From NCBI GenBank assembly GCA_005281725.1, contig SSBO01000009.1:9145795-9209794 (forward strand): 64,000 bases of DNA, read 5' to 3'. Source of the stretch: Wuchereria bancrofti. Lineage: Eukaryota; Nematoda; Chromadorea; Rhabditida; Onchocercidae. The translations under genes and the position numbers were made by a program. The notes under the pieces are model-generated. The model did not search any database. It was not told the DNA's origin and worked only from the letters and a program-made list of their open reading frames with translations. Shown piece by piece: positions 39,843 to 53,620 of this stretch. The first letter of the stretch is position 1; every line of letters starts with the position of its first letter.

Positions 39843-42145
39843 ACATCAAATTTTTATAATCTTTTGAGTCCTATAATTAAAAATATTCAAATTAAAACGT
39901 CAATGTGAAGTTAATTTGTTTAGAAAATAGTTAATTTTGCTTAGAAAAATATTTAAAAAATAGGACTGAGTATGTCTCAAGAGTTAACATACAATATTAG
40001 GGTCTGAGAAACTAATTTGGTACAGGAATGACAACTAATCAATATGCACTAATTTGAAGCTCATACTATCAAAAAATAAATGCAGAAGAGCTAAACAAAC
40101 AAAAAAGATATTCAAAATATATTAAACAAAGTACACTCGCTAAGTGGAACCAAAATATAACTTGAAATTTCTCTGTAATTATCTTTTAATTTTTCCTATG
40201 AAAAATTTCAGTTTTTACCCACACTTGCTTAGCAAATATCAACAAAAATGGGTAACGATTAAATGCATTAAAACAATACGTATTAAATAAATAAATAAAC
40301 AAGTAAAAAATGTCAAAAAAATAAACAAGCATTTATTGACACAGGAAACACTGGTTTTTCTACTACCATTTTTACACAATAACAACCAACAGTCATTCTT
40401 ATTAAATTTAATTATTCATCCAAGTTATCAGCAATCACTCTTATCACGTCTTTTATTTTGTCTTACCTCATATGGTCATTCTAATTTAATTATGATTTAA
40501 GAAAAAAAATCAGAAATCTAAACAAAAAAGCAAATAAGAAAATGAAACTAACGATAAAATAACTGATATATAAGCGTTGTTGTTCATGAAGCACCATAAC
40601 GATCCCGCATTTCATAGAAACATTCCACTGCTCTTCAAACAATTATCCATTTGATGCTGAGACCCTTCTTCTCTTCTCCTATTTATGTTTTCTACTTGCT
40701 ATCACAATGCTGCTGTACCATCAGTTGTTGCCTTTTAATACTTCTAAATGTGCTATTTTCATTTCAATCTAATTCCCTGTCTCGAAGTAATCGTAGTTGC
40801 ATCAAAAAGCTAAAACATACACACAAAAGACCATTAACGAGCCTTATTCCAATTAAATTTAACCAATATTTCACTAATTCTATTGATGAATATTATATTA
40901 TAATAATTTCAAACAATTTACTTTTCTTTCTTTATTTTCGTGTCCTCATTTTCATTTCATAATCAAGTGTTGCAAAATTCAGAAAAAAAAAGGAAAAAAA
41001 AAGTAAAGGAGTGGAACAAAATTAGAAATTGACTATTTGAAAAGAGCTACACGAAAGAAATCATAAAACACAAAAATAGGAATGTAAAAAAAAAAAGCTC
41101 AGAAATGAAGATTACTGTGATGAAGTTGAAAAATAATCTACAAAAATTAGAATCAAAGACCCAATCCCACATTAAAAGTTTAGACAAAGTTTTCATTTTT
41201 ACATTTACGCCAATTAAAAGATGCATGCATTTGAAAATAAAAACTCCATATATATCGAAAAAATAATTTCAACTTAACATTCTTAACACGGCAATTTTAG
41301 TTTTTGTATCTTTTTCATTTTATTTGATGAAACTTTCACATAATAAATAAAAAAATAACTTCATTTATATTTCAAAAAATGGGGAAATTGTTCCAGATTT
41401 CTCAACATATAAAATTAAAACTGATAAAAAAAAGAAAAATATTTCAAAATTTCAGAAATTAAATTTTAGGAAGAAAAAAAATATTTCAAATATAAATGTT
41501 TCAATAATTTGCAATTAAGCACATTCCTAGTAATTCATCATAATTCTGGAAAAGAAACTTATTAACACTATCAATTTTGGTGTCTTTATCATAAAAGATT
41601 AATGATACGACAATAGGGAAATAAGTTATTAACAAAAATTTACCCGTGAATAATTTGCTAATAAGAATATAAATGATATTTACCCGTGAATAAATTGACA
41701 ATAATAAGGAAATAAATGTGATGACCCTAACACAAGAATGACCTTAATCAATAAACTAACTTCAAGTAAGTACCACCGACTAAGTCATCGCTACAAACAT
41801 ACAACAAACCAAAACAATTATGAAATTTGCAGTCCCACTGAAGATTTATTTGTAGTTAAAAAGAGATTTTTTTTTTTGTTCTTTTGTTTATTTTTAGGTA
41901 ACATTTAACTTTGTCTAATTTAGACATTTAACTTTGTCTATGAAAGCAATGAATTTAATAATCTTTTATGTATCCCATATAACATTTTATTTTTGATGTA
42001 AAAAGAGTATTATTTGCAAACGTAAATTGAATTTAATTAATATTACACGATACATTTTAAGTTGATTCATTGATTAACCATACAAATAGATAAACGATGA
42101 ATCCTTAACAGCCACTATTCTTTTATATTTATGTCGTTTTTGCTT
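39843..42145. other. Upstream region of wdr-20, AT-rich
   Basis: It should include the wdr-20 promoter near 39843-40600. A frame at 40651-40962 (+) begins MMLRPFFSSPIYV but has no family likeness and hydrophobic low-complexity composition. Nothing else was recognised. Confidence 0.4.
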
Positions 42146-42591
42146 GACGTAACAGTCATACACGTCAATTTTGCGTAACAAATGAATGGTGCGTGTATTA
42201 TTTATGTCTGACGTAACAGTCATACGTCAATTTTGCGTAACAAATGAACGGTACGTGTATCATTTATTGTTGACCTAACAGTCACGAACGTCAGTTTTCG
42301 GTAACAAATAAATGGTACGTGTATTGTTTATGATTGACGTAACAATCATACACGTCGATTTTGCGTAACAAATGAATGGTGCGTTTATCATTTATGTTTG
42401 ACGCAACAGTCATGCACGTTGATTTAGCGTAACAAACGGACGGTACGTGTATCACTTATTGTTGACCTAACAGTCACGAACGTCAGTTTTCGGTAACAAA
42501 CAAATGGTACGCGTATTGTTTACACTTGATGTAACAGTCACACACGTCTATTTTGCGTAACAATTAAATGGTCCGTGTATCGGTCGTGCTT
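42146..42591. repeat. Minisatellite: seven copies of a ~64-bp unit in a three-unit higher-order pattern
   Basis: Each unit starts GACGTAACAGTCA or a close variant, continues with ACGTCAATTTTGCGTAACAAA, and ends GGTACGTGTATxxTTTAT. Units 3 and 6 share the variants GACCTAACAGTCACGAACG and TTTTCGGTAACAAA; units 2 and 5 share TTATTGTT ends; units 1 and 4 share GAATGGTGCG. This gives a repeat of three units (about 190 bp) present twice plus one unit. Most units carry the CRE-like TGACGTAA or a relative and several ACGT cores. The block is much richer in CpG than the flanks. Confidence 0.85.
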
Positions 42592-44491
42592 AAAAAATAA
42601 CCTGTGATTGTGATATTTTGTGTGTAAAAGCTTGTATTAATCATCTTTCATGTATAAAATGACGTATTTAAACGCATTTAAATAATTGTTAATGACGTGT
42701 GCCAGTGATATTTTTACACATAAATAACGTACGTTATAAAAATGCGCTATAACGATTAACACGTAGTATTTTTTTTTGACTATTTTAATCTAATTTCAGC
42801 ATAATAAGTGGAATAATTCAGCGATATAAATGATATGTCACATTTCATTAATCAAAAAAAAAAAAAAATTTTTTTTTGCGAAAAAAAGCAGTGGGAAACA
42901 TAATTGATAATAATTTTTATGCGTTTTTCTTTTTTTCACTTTAAAATACAGAAAGTGAATTATAAAAAATAAGAAAAAATTAATGTCTGAAAACCAGTAT
43001 AGGTATTAAAATTATAAAATTCAACATTTAAACAATATTTGGATATTATTTCCCTCCGCTCCCTTCAATCAAAAATTTTATAGAAGAATTTATTATTCAA
43101 TAATTTCTTGTGATAGTAATTTTTTATATTTATTTATTTAGTTACTTATCTTTCATATCTATTTATTTACTTATTCTAATCATTCCCTCTATCCACTTTA
43201 CAATTAGTTAATTCTTCCTAAACTTAAACTTATTCTTTTACCCTATGAAAAGGCTAATTACTGCAAATTATATTTCCATCAATCATTACTGTGTATAAAT
43301 TTTACTGAATATTTAGGAAAGAAATGAAAAAAAAAATCTTCAAAATAAAAAAAGGAAAAAATAGAAAGTGAAAATTTATTGGCACAAATTTTTTTTTTTT
43401 CAAATCGATAATATCTATCATTCATCTATCGAAATGAAATGAATACTGATGGAATAAAAACTGTGAATGTTTGTTTGAAATGGATAAAAAGTGAGATAAA
43501 TCATTAAATTTTTTAAAATCTTTTCTTTATTTCTCTCTCTTTTTTTTCATTTTTCGTTTCTTTTTCTTTTTGAATAAAAAATAATTCTTATCACTTATCA
43601 CTTTTTTTGATATCATAATAATTAACATAATGAATAAATAAATAGATGAATATCTGTTGGTTTATTTGAATCTTTTTTTTTGTTTAAAATTTCAAAATAC
43701 ATTTCATTTTTTTTTTGAACTAAATAGTTTCTTCTTTCTTTTTTTTTTCGCCTATTATCAAATGACAGTAACAGAAAATGTCACATGCGATATGAGCAAA
43801 AGATATATTTGTGAATTAAACATTTTTAAAATGAATGCGAAATAGCATTTTTCAATACTGCTTCATTAATCTTTTTTTCTTTTCCTTTCCTTTCTCTTTT
43901 TTTTTTTGTTCGTTACAATTATTTCAATTAATTTTAAAAATTTGATAAGAGAAAATTTATTCAAATGATTTTTTAGCAAAACGAAAAAATAACACCGAAG
44001 GAAGAGAAAAAAAGAAAAAAACATTTAATTAATAATATAAATTACTATTATTTAACGCATATTTCTTACTCTTTTTTACATTCATTTATTGATCATTTAA
44101 ACTTATTAAAATATGCCAATTAATTTGAGTAATATCACTGAATGAATTATTTCAAATGTAACATTAAGCATCAATATATTTGTTTGCTAAATGTTAATAA
44201 AATTACAATCATAAAACTTAATATTTGAGTATTTTTTATCATATTTAATATTTTTTTACTATTTATTTTTGTCTTTGAAACATGGATTATTAAAAATTAT
44301 ATGAAAAGTTTTGATTTTCATTTGATAATTTCAATGTTTTTGATTTCAAAAATATTCATATTTATATGTTTTAAAAAATTGTTGGAAATTTAATTTTCAT
44401 ACTGAAATAAAAAAAAAAACTATAAGAAAATGATAAATAAAAATGATAGACGCATGAACACAATTTTTAATTTCAAATTTAAAATTCAAAT
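42592..44491. other. AT-rich intergenic DNA downstream of unc-23
   Basis: Contains a 14-bp perfect palindrome at 42724-42737 just after the minisatellite, followed by poly-T and poly-A rich sequence. It includes the 3' untranslated region of unc-23 at its right end. No coding exon was recognised. Confidence 0.45.
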
Positions 44492-47148
44492 TTAAAATTC
44501 AGCAGCACCGTAGCGTTGGGCACGTTCGATCTGATTGATCAAAATAGCTAAACGGCGACGTATTTTCTTCTGATCATCTGCTGTACATTCGATAACCTAT
44601 AAATAATATTATATATGGAAAATAATAAGTATAATTTTCAGTAATTTTATTTTTTGTTTTTGCTAATTCTGAACAAAATTTAAAAACTTATTAATTGTTT
44701 TTTTTTCAAACTATTAATAATTTTATTTTTAAATTGGTAAAAATTTTTTTTATCTCTTTTTGCATATATATTATTTATCAAAATTATTAAAGGCTATAAA
44801 AGTTTTATAGTTGCATGATTAACATCAATGACTTTATGTTTATATTTGTTTGATTAATTTCTAAAAGAAATTTTTTTTTAATTTAAAACGGTAAATTTAA
44901 CAAGAATGGATGTGGAATGGATATGTTTTATCAAATTAATTTTGATCATAGACAATGTAAATTACTATGCAAATTTAAAAAATTTACCTGAGTTTGGAAT
45001 CGTTGATCAATTGGTCCATCAGGTAAATCTGGTGAACAAGCATTGAGAAAGCGCTTCATTGCCTATTAAAAAAAAAGTAAAAAATTTGTAAAAAAAATTA
45101 AATTTATTTTTTAAAAAAAATTTTGTAACTTTTGCAAAAATATTATTTTGCAGCTTAATTTTTAATACACATTTCATTAAAAAGTAAAGGAAATAACATT
45201 AAACAGCAGAAGATTTTTTCCTGTTAAGCGCAAAAAATGTTACTAACTGACAAATGTTTACAAGAATAAGTTTAATTATAAGTAAGTTTAATTATGAATA
45301 AACAAAAATTAATATGTTTAATAATAGATAACAATAATTAATTAAACTTTAATTGTGAAAGAGGATAATGAGTGAAAAAAAAATTAATTACAAATGAGAA
45401 TAATCAATTAGTACGAATAACTCTAATTATTAAAAAAACAATTAATTAATAAGTTAAGTTGTAGGTACAAATAATTAATTAATGAGAATTCAGTTCAATT
45501 ATAAATAAAAAAAATTAGTTAATATGAAAAAATTTAATTGTAAATACAAATAATTATTACAAATTATTTCTTTTTTTTGGGGTGGGCGCAAATTTACAAA
45601 AAAAAAAAGTAAATAAATAATAAAAATGTTTTTTGTATATTATACATACCTCTTTTGCATTATTTAAATCTTCTTTCATCTTATTTATTGCTGCTTCAAT
45701 CAAATTATTAACATTAGTTAGCGCTTTTGTCTGTTCCGCATTACGTGGCGTATTTACCACTACTTCGACAGCTTTACAACGATTTAATAAGCGGCTAGCT
45801 GTTGCGCTAATGTCATCACGATCACCCAAAATTTGCATCAATGATAATACTTTTGTAAAAGCATAAAGATGAGAAAAGAAAAATTTTGCTTATTATTCAT
45901 CAACAAATATTTCAATATTTCAATTTCACAATTTAAATAAATCACTATTTTGATTTATTAATACATATTTGATAAAAGTATAGTAGATGAATAAGAATTA
46001 ATCAGAACTGAAATTATTGTCGTTTCCAAATATTCTCTTTCTATTAATCATTTTCAAGATTTTAATAATTTATTGTTAAAAAAAAAACAGAAAGGAGGAT
46101 TATAAAGTTCTAATTTGCAAATTACAAATTTATTTCAGTTAATGTATCATTTTTCTCTAATTTTAATAATTGTTAATTTATTCTATTTTATGACCTATTC
46201 ACTAATTTAATTTGATTTTAGAAAAAAAAAAGAAATTTTGAGCTAATATTTTTGTTATTTTCTATATGAAAATAATAATTTTGTTTACCTTGTCCTAAGC
46301 GTAACAATTCGGAATCTAAATTAACATTTCCAAGCATATTAATTAGTGATTCTCTTTCTTGTTCCAATTGTCCAGCTGATTCTCTGTAATAATTTAGGAA
46401 ATTAATAAAAGGAAAGAAGAAATAACATAAAAATTATATTTTTAAATAAATTATTTTAAAAAATTTTTAAAACATCTCTTTTTTCACATAATTAAAATTT
46501 ATTAAATTAATAAAATAATAATTTCCCGCTTTTTCCTTACAAATCACTTTTCAATTATTCTTCAATGATTTCTGTACATTTCAATTAAATTGATCCTCTT
46601 CTATCATTTAAATTCACATTTTAATTATTTTAATTCTGTATTTCAATTTTATAGAATGAAAAAGTATTCTTTTTTTTTTGTTTTGTTTTATTTGATTATT
46701 CTAATATAAGATTAAATACAAAACTAAACATGTCAAATTTCATTCCATAAACAAACAAATTTTGTAGCATCAATCAATTAATTAACAAATTTAATTTTAA
46801 AAATATTGTTGCTAATTTATTGAACTTAAGTTAAATAATTAATTCCCACCACCAATTATAATTTATTAATTAATTAATGCCTATTTTAATGAATGCATTA
46901 AACAAGAAAATGAAAAATATTACCTTAGCTGTTCCACTCGTTTTTCTACTTGATCTAGCATTCCGATCATTCGTTCATTAAAATCATCAACGGATGTTTT
47001 CCGGATTAATTGTACCGGAACGGTACGTGAATTATTAGAATTCATTACTGTTTGATATGAATGATCAATGTAATTGTCTTGCTCTACGTCAAAAAATTTA
47101 CGATTAGCAGGCAGTGATGAATTTGTTGGTCGAACAATACGAAAATTT
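44492..47148 (-). CDS. unc-23: UNC-23, BAG2-type Hsc70 co-chaperone, 3' exons
   Basis: Five exons in transcript order: 47148-46924, 46383-46289, 45849-45650, 45062-44988 and 44596-44492 (TAA), giving 232 residues of the C-terminal part. BAG2 proteins bind Hsc70 as nucleotide exchange factors and inhibit CHIP; UNC-23 keeps muscle attached to the hypodermis in C. elegans. The sequence follows BAG2 closely: a coiled coil (MIGMLDQVEKRVEQLRESA, LEQERESLINMLGNV), then ATASRLLNRCKAVEVVVNTPRN, NNLIEAAINKMKEDLNNAK, CSPDLPDGPIDQRFQTQVI, and DDQKKIRRRLAILINQIE at the end. The first exon found begins in phase 2, so upstream coding exons are missing unless translation starts at an internal Met (MNSNNSRT, in 47045-47022) after trans-splicing at the T-rich acceptor before 47148. 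Confidence 0.9.
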
Positions 47149-50100
47149 CTAAAAAAAAAAAAAAAATAAAGTATAAAAATATGTTTCATTGTCAATAAAT
47201 TTAACAAAATTTAAATTTAAATAATGAATAAACAAGAATTAATTGTTCGAAATCAAATTTATAGTTGAAATGGAAATATTAGCTGAAAAGCTGAGCAATA
47301 TTACTAATAAAAATTAAAATTTTTTAACAAATAAATTAAACAAAACAAGTAAAATGATTTTCTTTTTAAAAAAAGGCAAAAAAAAATTAATTATTTTAAA
47401 ATAATATGAAAGAATAATATGTAATATTTTTTTTTATAAAATATTTTTTTTTTGACACTAAAAAAGAAGCAAAATTAATATAAAATATTTTGATTGTTAT
47501 TTGTAAAAATTGAGCTTTGAAGGGAAAATTCTAAGATTTTTTCAAAAAAAAAATTAATTTGTAGCATAAAACTAAATATGTAAATGTAAATGGAAATGAA
47601 AGAGTAAATGATCGAATCAAAATATTGTAATTGCAGAAAAAAAAGTAATTAATTGCCTATAACAATTAAATTGATGAAATATCTTAAATCAAGTTTATTT
47701 TTTTTTCAATTTTTTGAAAATAATTCAAAGAAACTAAAGAATTTAAAAAATCACCCAAAATTTTTAGTAATTTAAAAAAAAAATTCTTTGTCAAAAAAAT
47801 GTAAAGAAATGGAAATAATTGAAATAATTTATGTTAGCATAATTACCTCAAAACTTCGTAGATTTATTATTTTCTATAAATTTATTTGCTAATCAGTTAA
47901 AACTATTTGCAACGATAATCAGTAATTAGAATTTAAAAGAAAGACTTAATAAGTAATAATTGATAAATTTCGATTTTTTTAAAGAAGGCAGAATTGTATA
48001 AATTTTCAAATCTTACATAAATATAAATTTTATTAATTGAATCAAAGAAATAATGGATAATAATTAGAATTAATAATCAAAAAAATACTTGATGCAAAAT
48101 CATTCTCAATTTCAATTTTCCTATAAAAAAATTGCATTGTTCTTAAAATTAAATATGTATATTATAATTTGTAATACACAAATTTTCCTTTTCTCTTTTG
48201 ATTTCATCATTTTAGGCTGAAAAGTGAATAAGAATTACTTTTAGGTGTGATTTTTGTTAAATTTATTTCATTCATTCTGCATAATTGAATATTACTTAGT
48301 TCCATTTTTAAGTTATAATTTTATTCCGATTAATTGGAATATTCATTAATCGTAATTTCATGACTTGTAATATTCTTTACAACTTTTCCCGAATACTTCT
48401 TGATAATTTATATATATGTAATCTTTCCTGGTAATTTCGTAATAATTTTTGAAATTTTCATTAATGATACTTTTTCCACAATATTTATTGATTATTGAAT
48501 TATAATTTAATTGTGTAATTTTATCCTGAATACCTGCAGTATTTCTTAATTAAAATTTTACGTTGAATATTTAAAATATTCATTGGCAGATGTATTTATT
48601 AATCATTTTGAAATAACTTTCACTATCTAAAATCATCAGTTAAATTAAATTTTATATTAAACTAAATGAGGTGAGTAAAATAAAATGATTATGTTGAATG
48701 ATAAAGTAATTGAAATTGTTGTAAAAAGTTAAAGAAATGGTAAATTTCACAAATTAACAAATAACTTTTTTTTCTTTTACTATAAACTTTTAAATTCAAA
48801 TTATGCACAATGTTTTTTGTTTTTCTTTCTTGTTTTTTTCATGAATTTTTAAAAATTTTGGTTATTTTTTTTACAAAAGCTTTGTTTTTCTTCCATTTTA
48901 TTATTCACTTAATCTAATTTACAATTTATCATTGATTCAATATTATATATTGCATGAATTGCATAAAATTAAATTGTCAATGCTTCGCATTTATAACTAA
49001 TTCATAAATTTAAAAAGAAAAAATGCTAAATAAATTTATTAAATTTTGTAAAAACATATGTCTTTTAAAATTTTCTCTTTAAATTTTAATTTGATTTAAC
49101 ATTATTCTGAAGTTTTAATTTTGGTTTAATTTAAATGGAGAAGAAATAACCAATTCATTGAGATGAAAAGAATAAGAACGAAAATAATAAAATGAAATAT
49201 ACTCTGTCTTGCGGGAAAAAAATCATTTTATAAAGAACAATAAAATGAATTCATTGGGAAATATTTTCGGGCAAAATGAGGAAAAAAAGTGAAAAAGGAA
49301 AAATGGAAAAATTTAAAAGGACGAACTAGTTTTCAAGGTGAAGTACAATCATTTTGATAATACAAATGCAAGGACGGTTGCTCACTGTCATTCGAAAAAT
49401 TACGATGTAAAATACATTTTTTTTTCCTTCGAAAAGAACAAATGAAAAAAATATCAATTTTTAATTTTATATTTTTTATCAATACTAGGTGAAATTTGAT
49501 TTGCTTATGACATATCGAAAATATTCAATTCAATATTTAATTGATTAATTAATTCATTTATTCATCTCATTTTATTTTCGTCTTATTTACTAGCAATTAC
49601 TAAAGTTTCGCTTAAAAGTATGTAAAAGTAATATTAAAATTAAATATAACTAATAATTTTATTTAGCCAAATAAAACGATAATACTAATATAAAAGATAA
49701 ATCAAAAAAATTTATAGTTTTAAGAAAAAATAAAAATTTAAAAATTACTCCAATTATGTGATAAAAAAACTACTTCAGGCTACACAGAATTTAAAATTAT
49801 ATTGTTTTCAAAATTACAATATTTTAACATTGCACTAAATTTCATCATTTTATACCAAAAAAAAGAAAGAAAAGAAAATTGATAATTTCGAAAACTTATT
49901 AAATATATGCAGTATTTTTAGCAAAAATTATTCATCAAAAAAAGAAAAAAGATTTCAAAGAAAAAGAACGAAGAAAAAACAAAATTAAAACGAAATGAAA
50001 CTTAAAAAACAAAAACTGTAATGAAAGAAAAATAAAAAAGTGTGGCGAAAGTAACGAAGTGATTAAAAAAGTAATACTTAATATTATGAAGTAATAAATT

Positions 50101-52856
50101 AACGTTAATTAGGAATATTTTTACATTTTATACGATCTAATATTTGAATAAAATTCCACTTAACTTATCACGAAATCTTATTATCATTGATAATCGATAC
50201 TGAAAAGAAATTAAACAAATTTGCTTAACTGTTAAAACAAAGTGATAAAATTTTTTTTTAAACAAAAGAAAGAGTGAGAAGAAGTGGAACAGAAAAGTAA
50301 ATGAAGAATGGTAGTTGCATATATTTTAAAAGAACAGCTGTTGTTGAGATAAAATTTGTTATCATAAAATGAAAAGAAAAAAAAAGGAATTTCATATTTT
50401 AAAATCAATAAGGAAAAGATAATAAAGGAGACAAATTTAAATTTTAAAAATGGAAGACATTTGAAAAGAAATGAAATGAATAAAAAGATAGTGAAGTGAT
50501 GAGATAAAAGATGAAATGAAAATGATGGAATATATTTTAAATGAAATGAAATGACGATCGAAGAAATTTGGAAAAGTGTTAAAATGAAATGAAATGGCGC
50601 AATTTGTGCAGCTGTAACTAAATGAAAACATTTTACATAGCATTTGCCATGAAAAAAAGAAAAAAAAAACTAATAACAATAACAGTACATTGTTTACATT
50701 TTGTAAAGCAAAAAAGAAGGAAAAAGGAAGACGCGCAAAAGTTCAACTATTTCAATCAATCAGTAATGATGATGAATCATTTCAAATGATTCAACAATTA
50801 ATGAATGTAAGCAACAAATAGAAAAAAAGGAGAAAAAAGGAGTACAGTGAACTGAAAAGATTCGAAAATTTTTCTCAACGTTTTTTAAGTTTCTTAAGAA
50901 GATTAAAAATAATAAAAATATGATGACTCATTAGAATGATTCATTGGAATTTGAACAAAAAAAAGAACAAAATAAGAAAAAAGAAATTACAATAAATGAA
51001 TGATTAATTTAATGTTAAATGAATGAATAAGTAATTTAAATTTTATAACATTTAGTGCAATTATTTATAATTTAGTAGCTTAGTAAAAATTTAATTGTGT
51101 GTTTTTTTTTTAAATTTCGTTTTAAATCTCATAATAATTTGCTACTGATATTTTAGTTATAATTATGTTTTATTATTGAAAGTTATCGAAATAGCTACTA
51201 CGATTATTTATCTTCTTTTTTCTTATTGCAAAAAATTAAATAAATTGAAATTAGTAATTTTAATACATAATGCAATTTCTGTCAAAAAATAGCCATATTT
51301 CATTAATAAAATTATTAAAACGAATTGAAAAGTCTTAGTTTTTTTAACCATTTTCATTCATATGTTACATTCATTACTTTTTTGCACAAATTTAATAGTA
51401 AGGCAGTTGATTAAACGATTTTTTTTAAACTATTAAATTAAGCAAATTAAATAGAAAGATTTAATTTCGGTGTGAAATAATTAATTAGTTAATTAAACTA
51501 TTAAACAGTCATTTTTTCTTGCATTCATTCACAGTACACTACAATCTGAAAAGAAATATGTCAATTATCTCTTTAAAAAAAGAAAAAATACTAGATTTTA
51601 AATTAATATTAAGAATTGAAAACAAGAGAAAAAAGAGAGAGAGGAGATGATGAACGATTTATTCAGGTCACACAAGAAATGATTTTTAGGTTGCATCACT
51701 ACAAGTCAATAATATCAACTTTACCTATTCAGGATAACAGGTGCAAGAGTTTATTACATACCTGGCATAAACATACATTTCAGCCTAATTAATTTAATAT
51801 TATAGTATTAATGAATAAACTTTCACTTTTTATTTTTCATCTTTTTTTTCAAACAATTTTAAAATAAAACAATCAAAAATTGTAGAAATATAATTTAATA
51901 TAATTTAAGAAAAATAAAAAACTGTTAATAACATTTGTTTCTATAATTTTTTGTTTCTTATTGTTCATATTCTGAAAGGCGTATGATATGAATGTAAAAC
52001 GAAATCATAATTAAATTAAATAATCAAATGAAAATAACAAAATTGCATACCCATGAAATGCCATTAGTAACCGTTAAATTAAAATACTAGGAGCAATTTG
52101 ATGTGAAATATCCGTGATAACAATTAATTCAACAAGTAATTTTTAGTGATAATTTAATAGTAATGGATGAGATTTGATTCTTCAGTTTCGTTTTTTCTTC
52201 CTTTTTTCTGCTGCGGTGTTAATCTGAAATGAGTAAATTATTTTAAAGCATTTAACAATTCGATTTTTTTTTAAATTTTACTCTTTTTATTAATTTAAAA
52301 TTAATGGATTTATAACTTTCTTATTTTGACAATTAATTTATGCAACATCGTTCAAAATTATTTCTGTGTTATTTGAAGAATTAAAAAATAATGGATTTCT
52401 TTTTTTTTTTCTCGATTTCAACTTCATTAAATTATCTCATTTATTCCGCCTAATGATCAAATCATCAACAAAATAAATTTAATTTATCAAATTGGATTTA
52501 TTTGGTTTACTTATTGAAATTAGCACTAACAAAAAAATAAAAAACGTGAAAATAACTTTAATAATTATAACACTTTTTCAATCTATGTCTTTTTATTCAT
52601 TCTTTTAAAAATCCAAAAAAACAATCTTAATTACATTTTCAATTGAAAAAAGCAATAACAAAAAACAAACAAGCAAACAAACAAAAATTTTTTATCATTG
52701 TTGTCAAAATTTTATTTCTTTTCAAATTATTAATTTCTCCTTTAATTAATTTATTCTTTATTCTCAATTCATAATAATGAAATTGCAATCGTTCCAAATA
52801 TCATTTAATCCTTTTTTTTTCTTTTTTTTTCCTTTGCTAACATTTCACTCTTACCT
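47149..52856. other. AT-rich DNA upstream of the known unc-23 exons
   Basis: This stretch should hold the missing 5' exons or the long first intron and promoter of unc-23, but no exon with family likeness was found on the minus strand. Open frames such as 50437-50679 are low-complexity Phe/Ser/Ile. A purine-rich block lies at 50240-51000. No transposon was recognised. Confidence 0.45.
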
Positions 52857-52876
52857 GTAATAATCAATATTTCGTA

Positions 52877-53032
52877 ATGATGATAATTAGTGATAGCAAT
52901 AGCAGTAGTAGCAGTAGTAGTGATAATAGTAGGAATAGTAGTAGTCGTAGCGATGACAATGGTTTTGTCACCAATTTCAATCAGTGTAGAACTAATCGCT
53001 TAACAATGTTACCTCCTTCTTTCGGTCAATAA
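52877..53032 (+). other. Serine-run open frame, 51 codons, coding status unclear
   Basis: ATG 52877 to TAA 53032 reads through an AGT/AGC-rich tract (SDSNSSSSSSDN), then a non-repetitive end finishing MLPPSFGQ. On the opposite strand the same bases end at a strong donor-like CAG|GTAAGAG (exon side to 52855), which could be a non-coding first exon of unc-23. Either or neither may be real. Confidence 0.2.
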
Positions 53033-53280
53033 TTACAGTTTGGTTGGTTGGTTGGTTGATTTGTTTAGTTGGATTTGTGTGACATAGTAGAGAGTAGATG
53101 ATTGAAAATGTTGACAAATCCGAACAATTAATTCATTTCATTTATAAATTATGGTATAGAGAGATGACATTTGGATGACACACAGATTGATATTTGAAGG
53201 AAACAATAGGAAGAGAATAAATTTTTATAAATATATAATAACCAAAATAAGAGAAGCAAGGTAATCGATATTCATAGTAT

Positions 53281-53620
53281 AAATAGCAACAATAACAACA
53301 ACAGGAACAGAACAACATGTTTTTTGTAAGTAAATAACAACAACAAATAACAACGATAACATCAACAGTAACAACAGGAGCAGAACAATATGTTTTTTAT
53401 AAGTAAACAACAACAAATAACAATAACAACAGGAACAGAACAATATCCTTTTATAAGTAAGAAACTACGACAATAATAAAAGCAAAGTAATAAATGTTTG
53501 CAGTGTAAAAACAACAACAGAAACAGAACAATATGTTTTTTTTTATAAGTAAACAACAATAGGAACAAAACGATTAAAATAATGGATATTTACAGAGTAA
53601 ATAACAACAAATAATAATAA
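53281..53620. repeat. Degenerate AAC-rich minisatellite, about five copies
   Basis: Units of roughly 42 to 90 bp contain GGAACAGAACAATATG, a T-run, TAAGTAAACAACAACAA and further AAC triplets. Copies begin near 53304, 53379, 53430, 53520 and 53562. The antisense open frames here (poly-Leu/Cys) are shadows of the repeat. Confidence 0.7.

Noticed and set aside
40651..40962. 103-codon plus-strand frame upstream of wdr-20
   Set aside because: Hydrophobic low-complexity sequence, no splice partner and no recognised family.
53225..53568. Minus-strand Leu/Cys-rich frames
   Set aside because: Products of the AAC minisatellite; repeat translation, not a gene.
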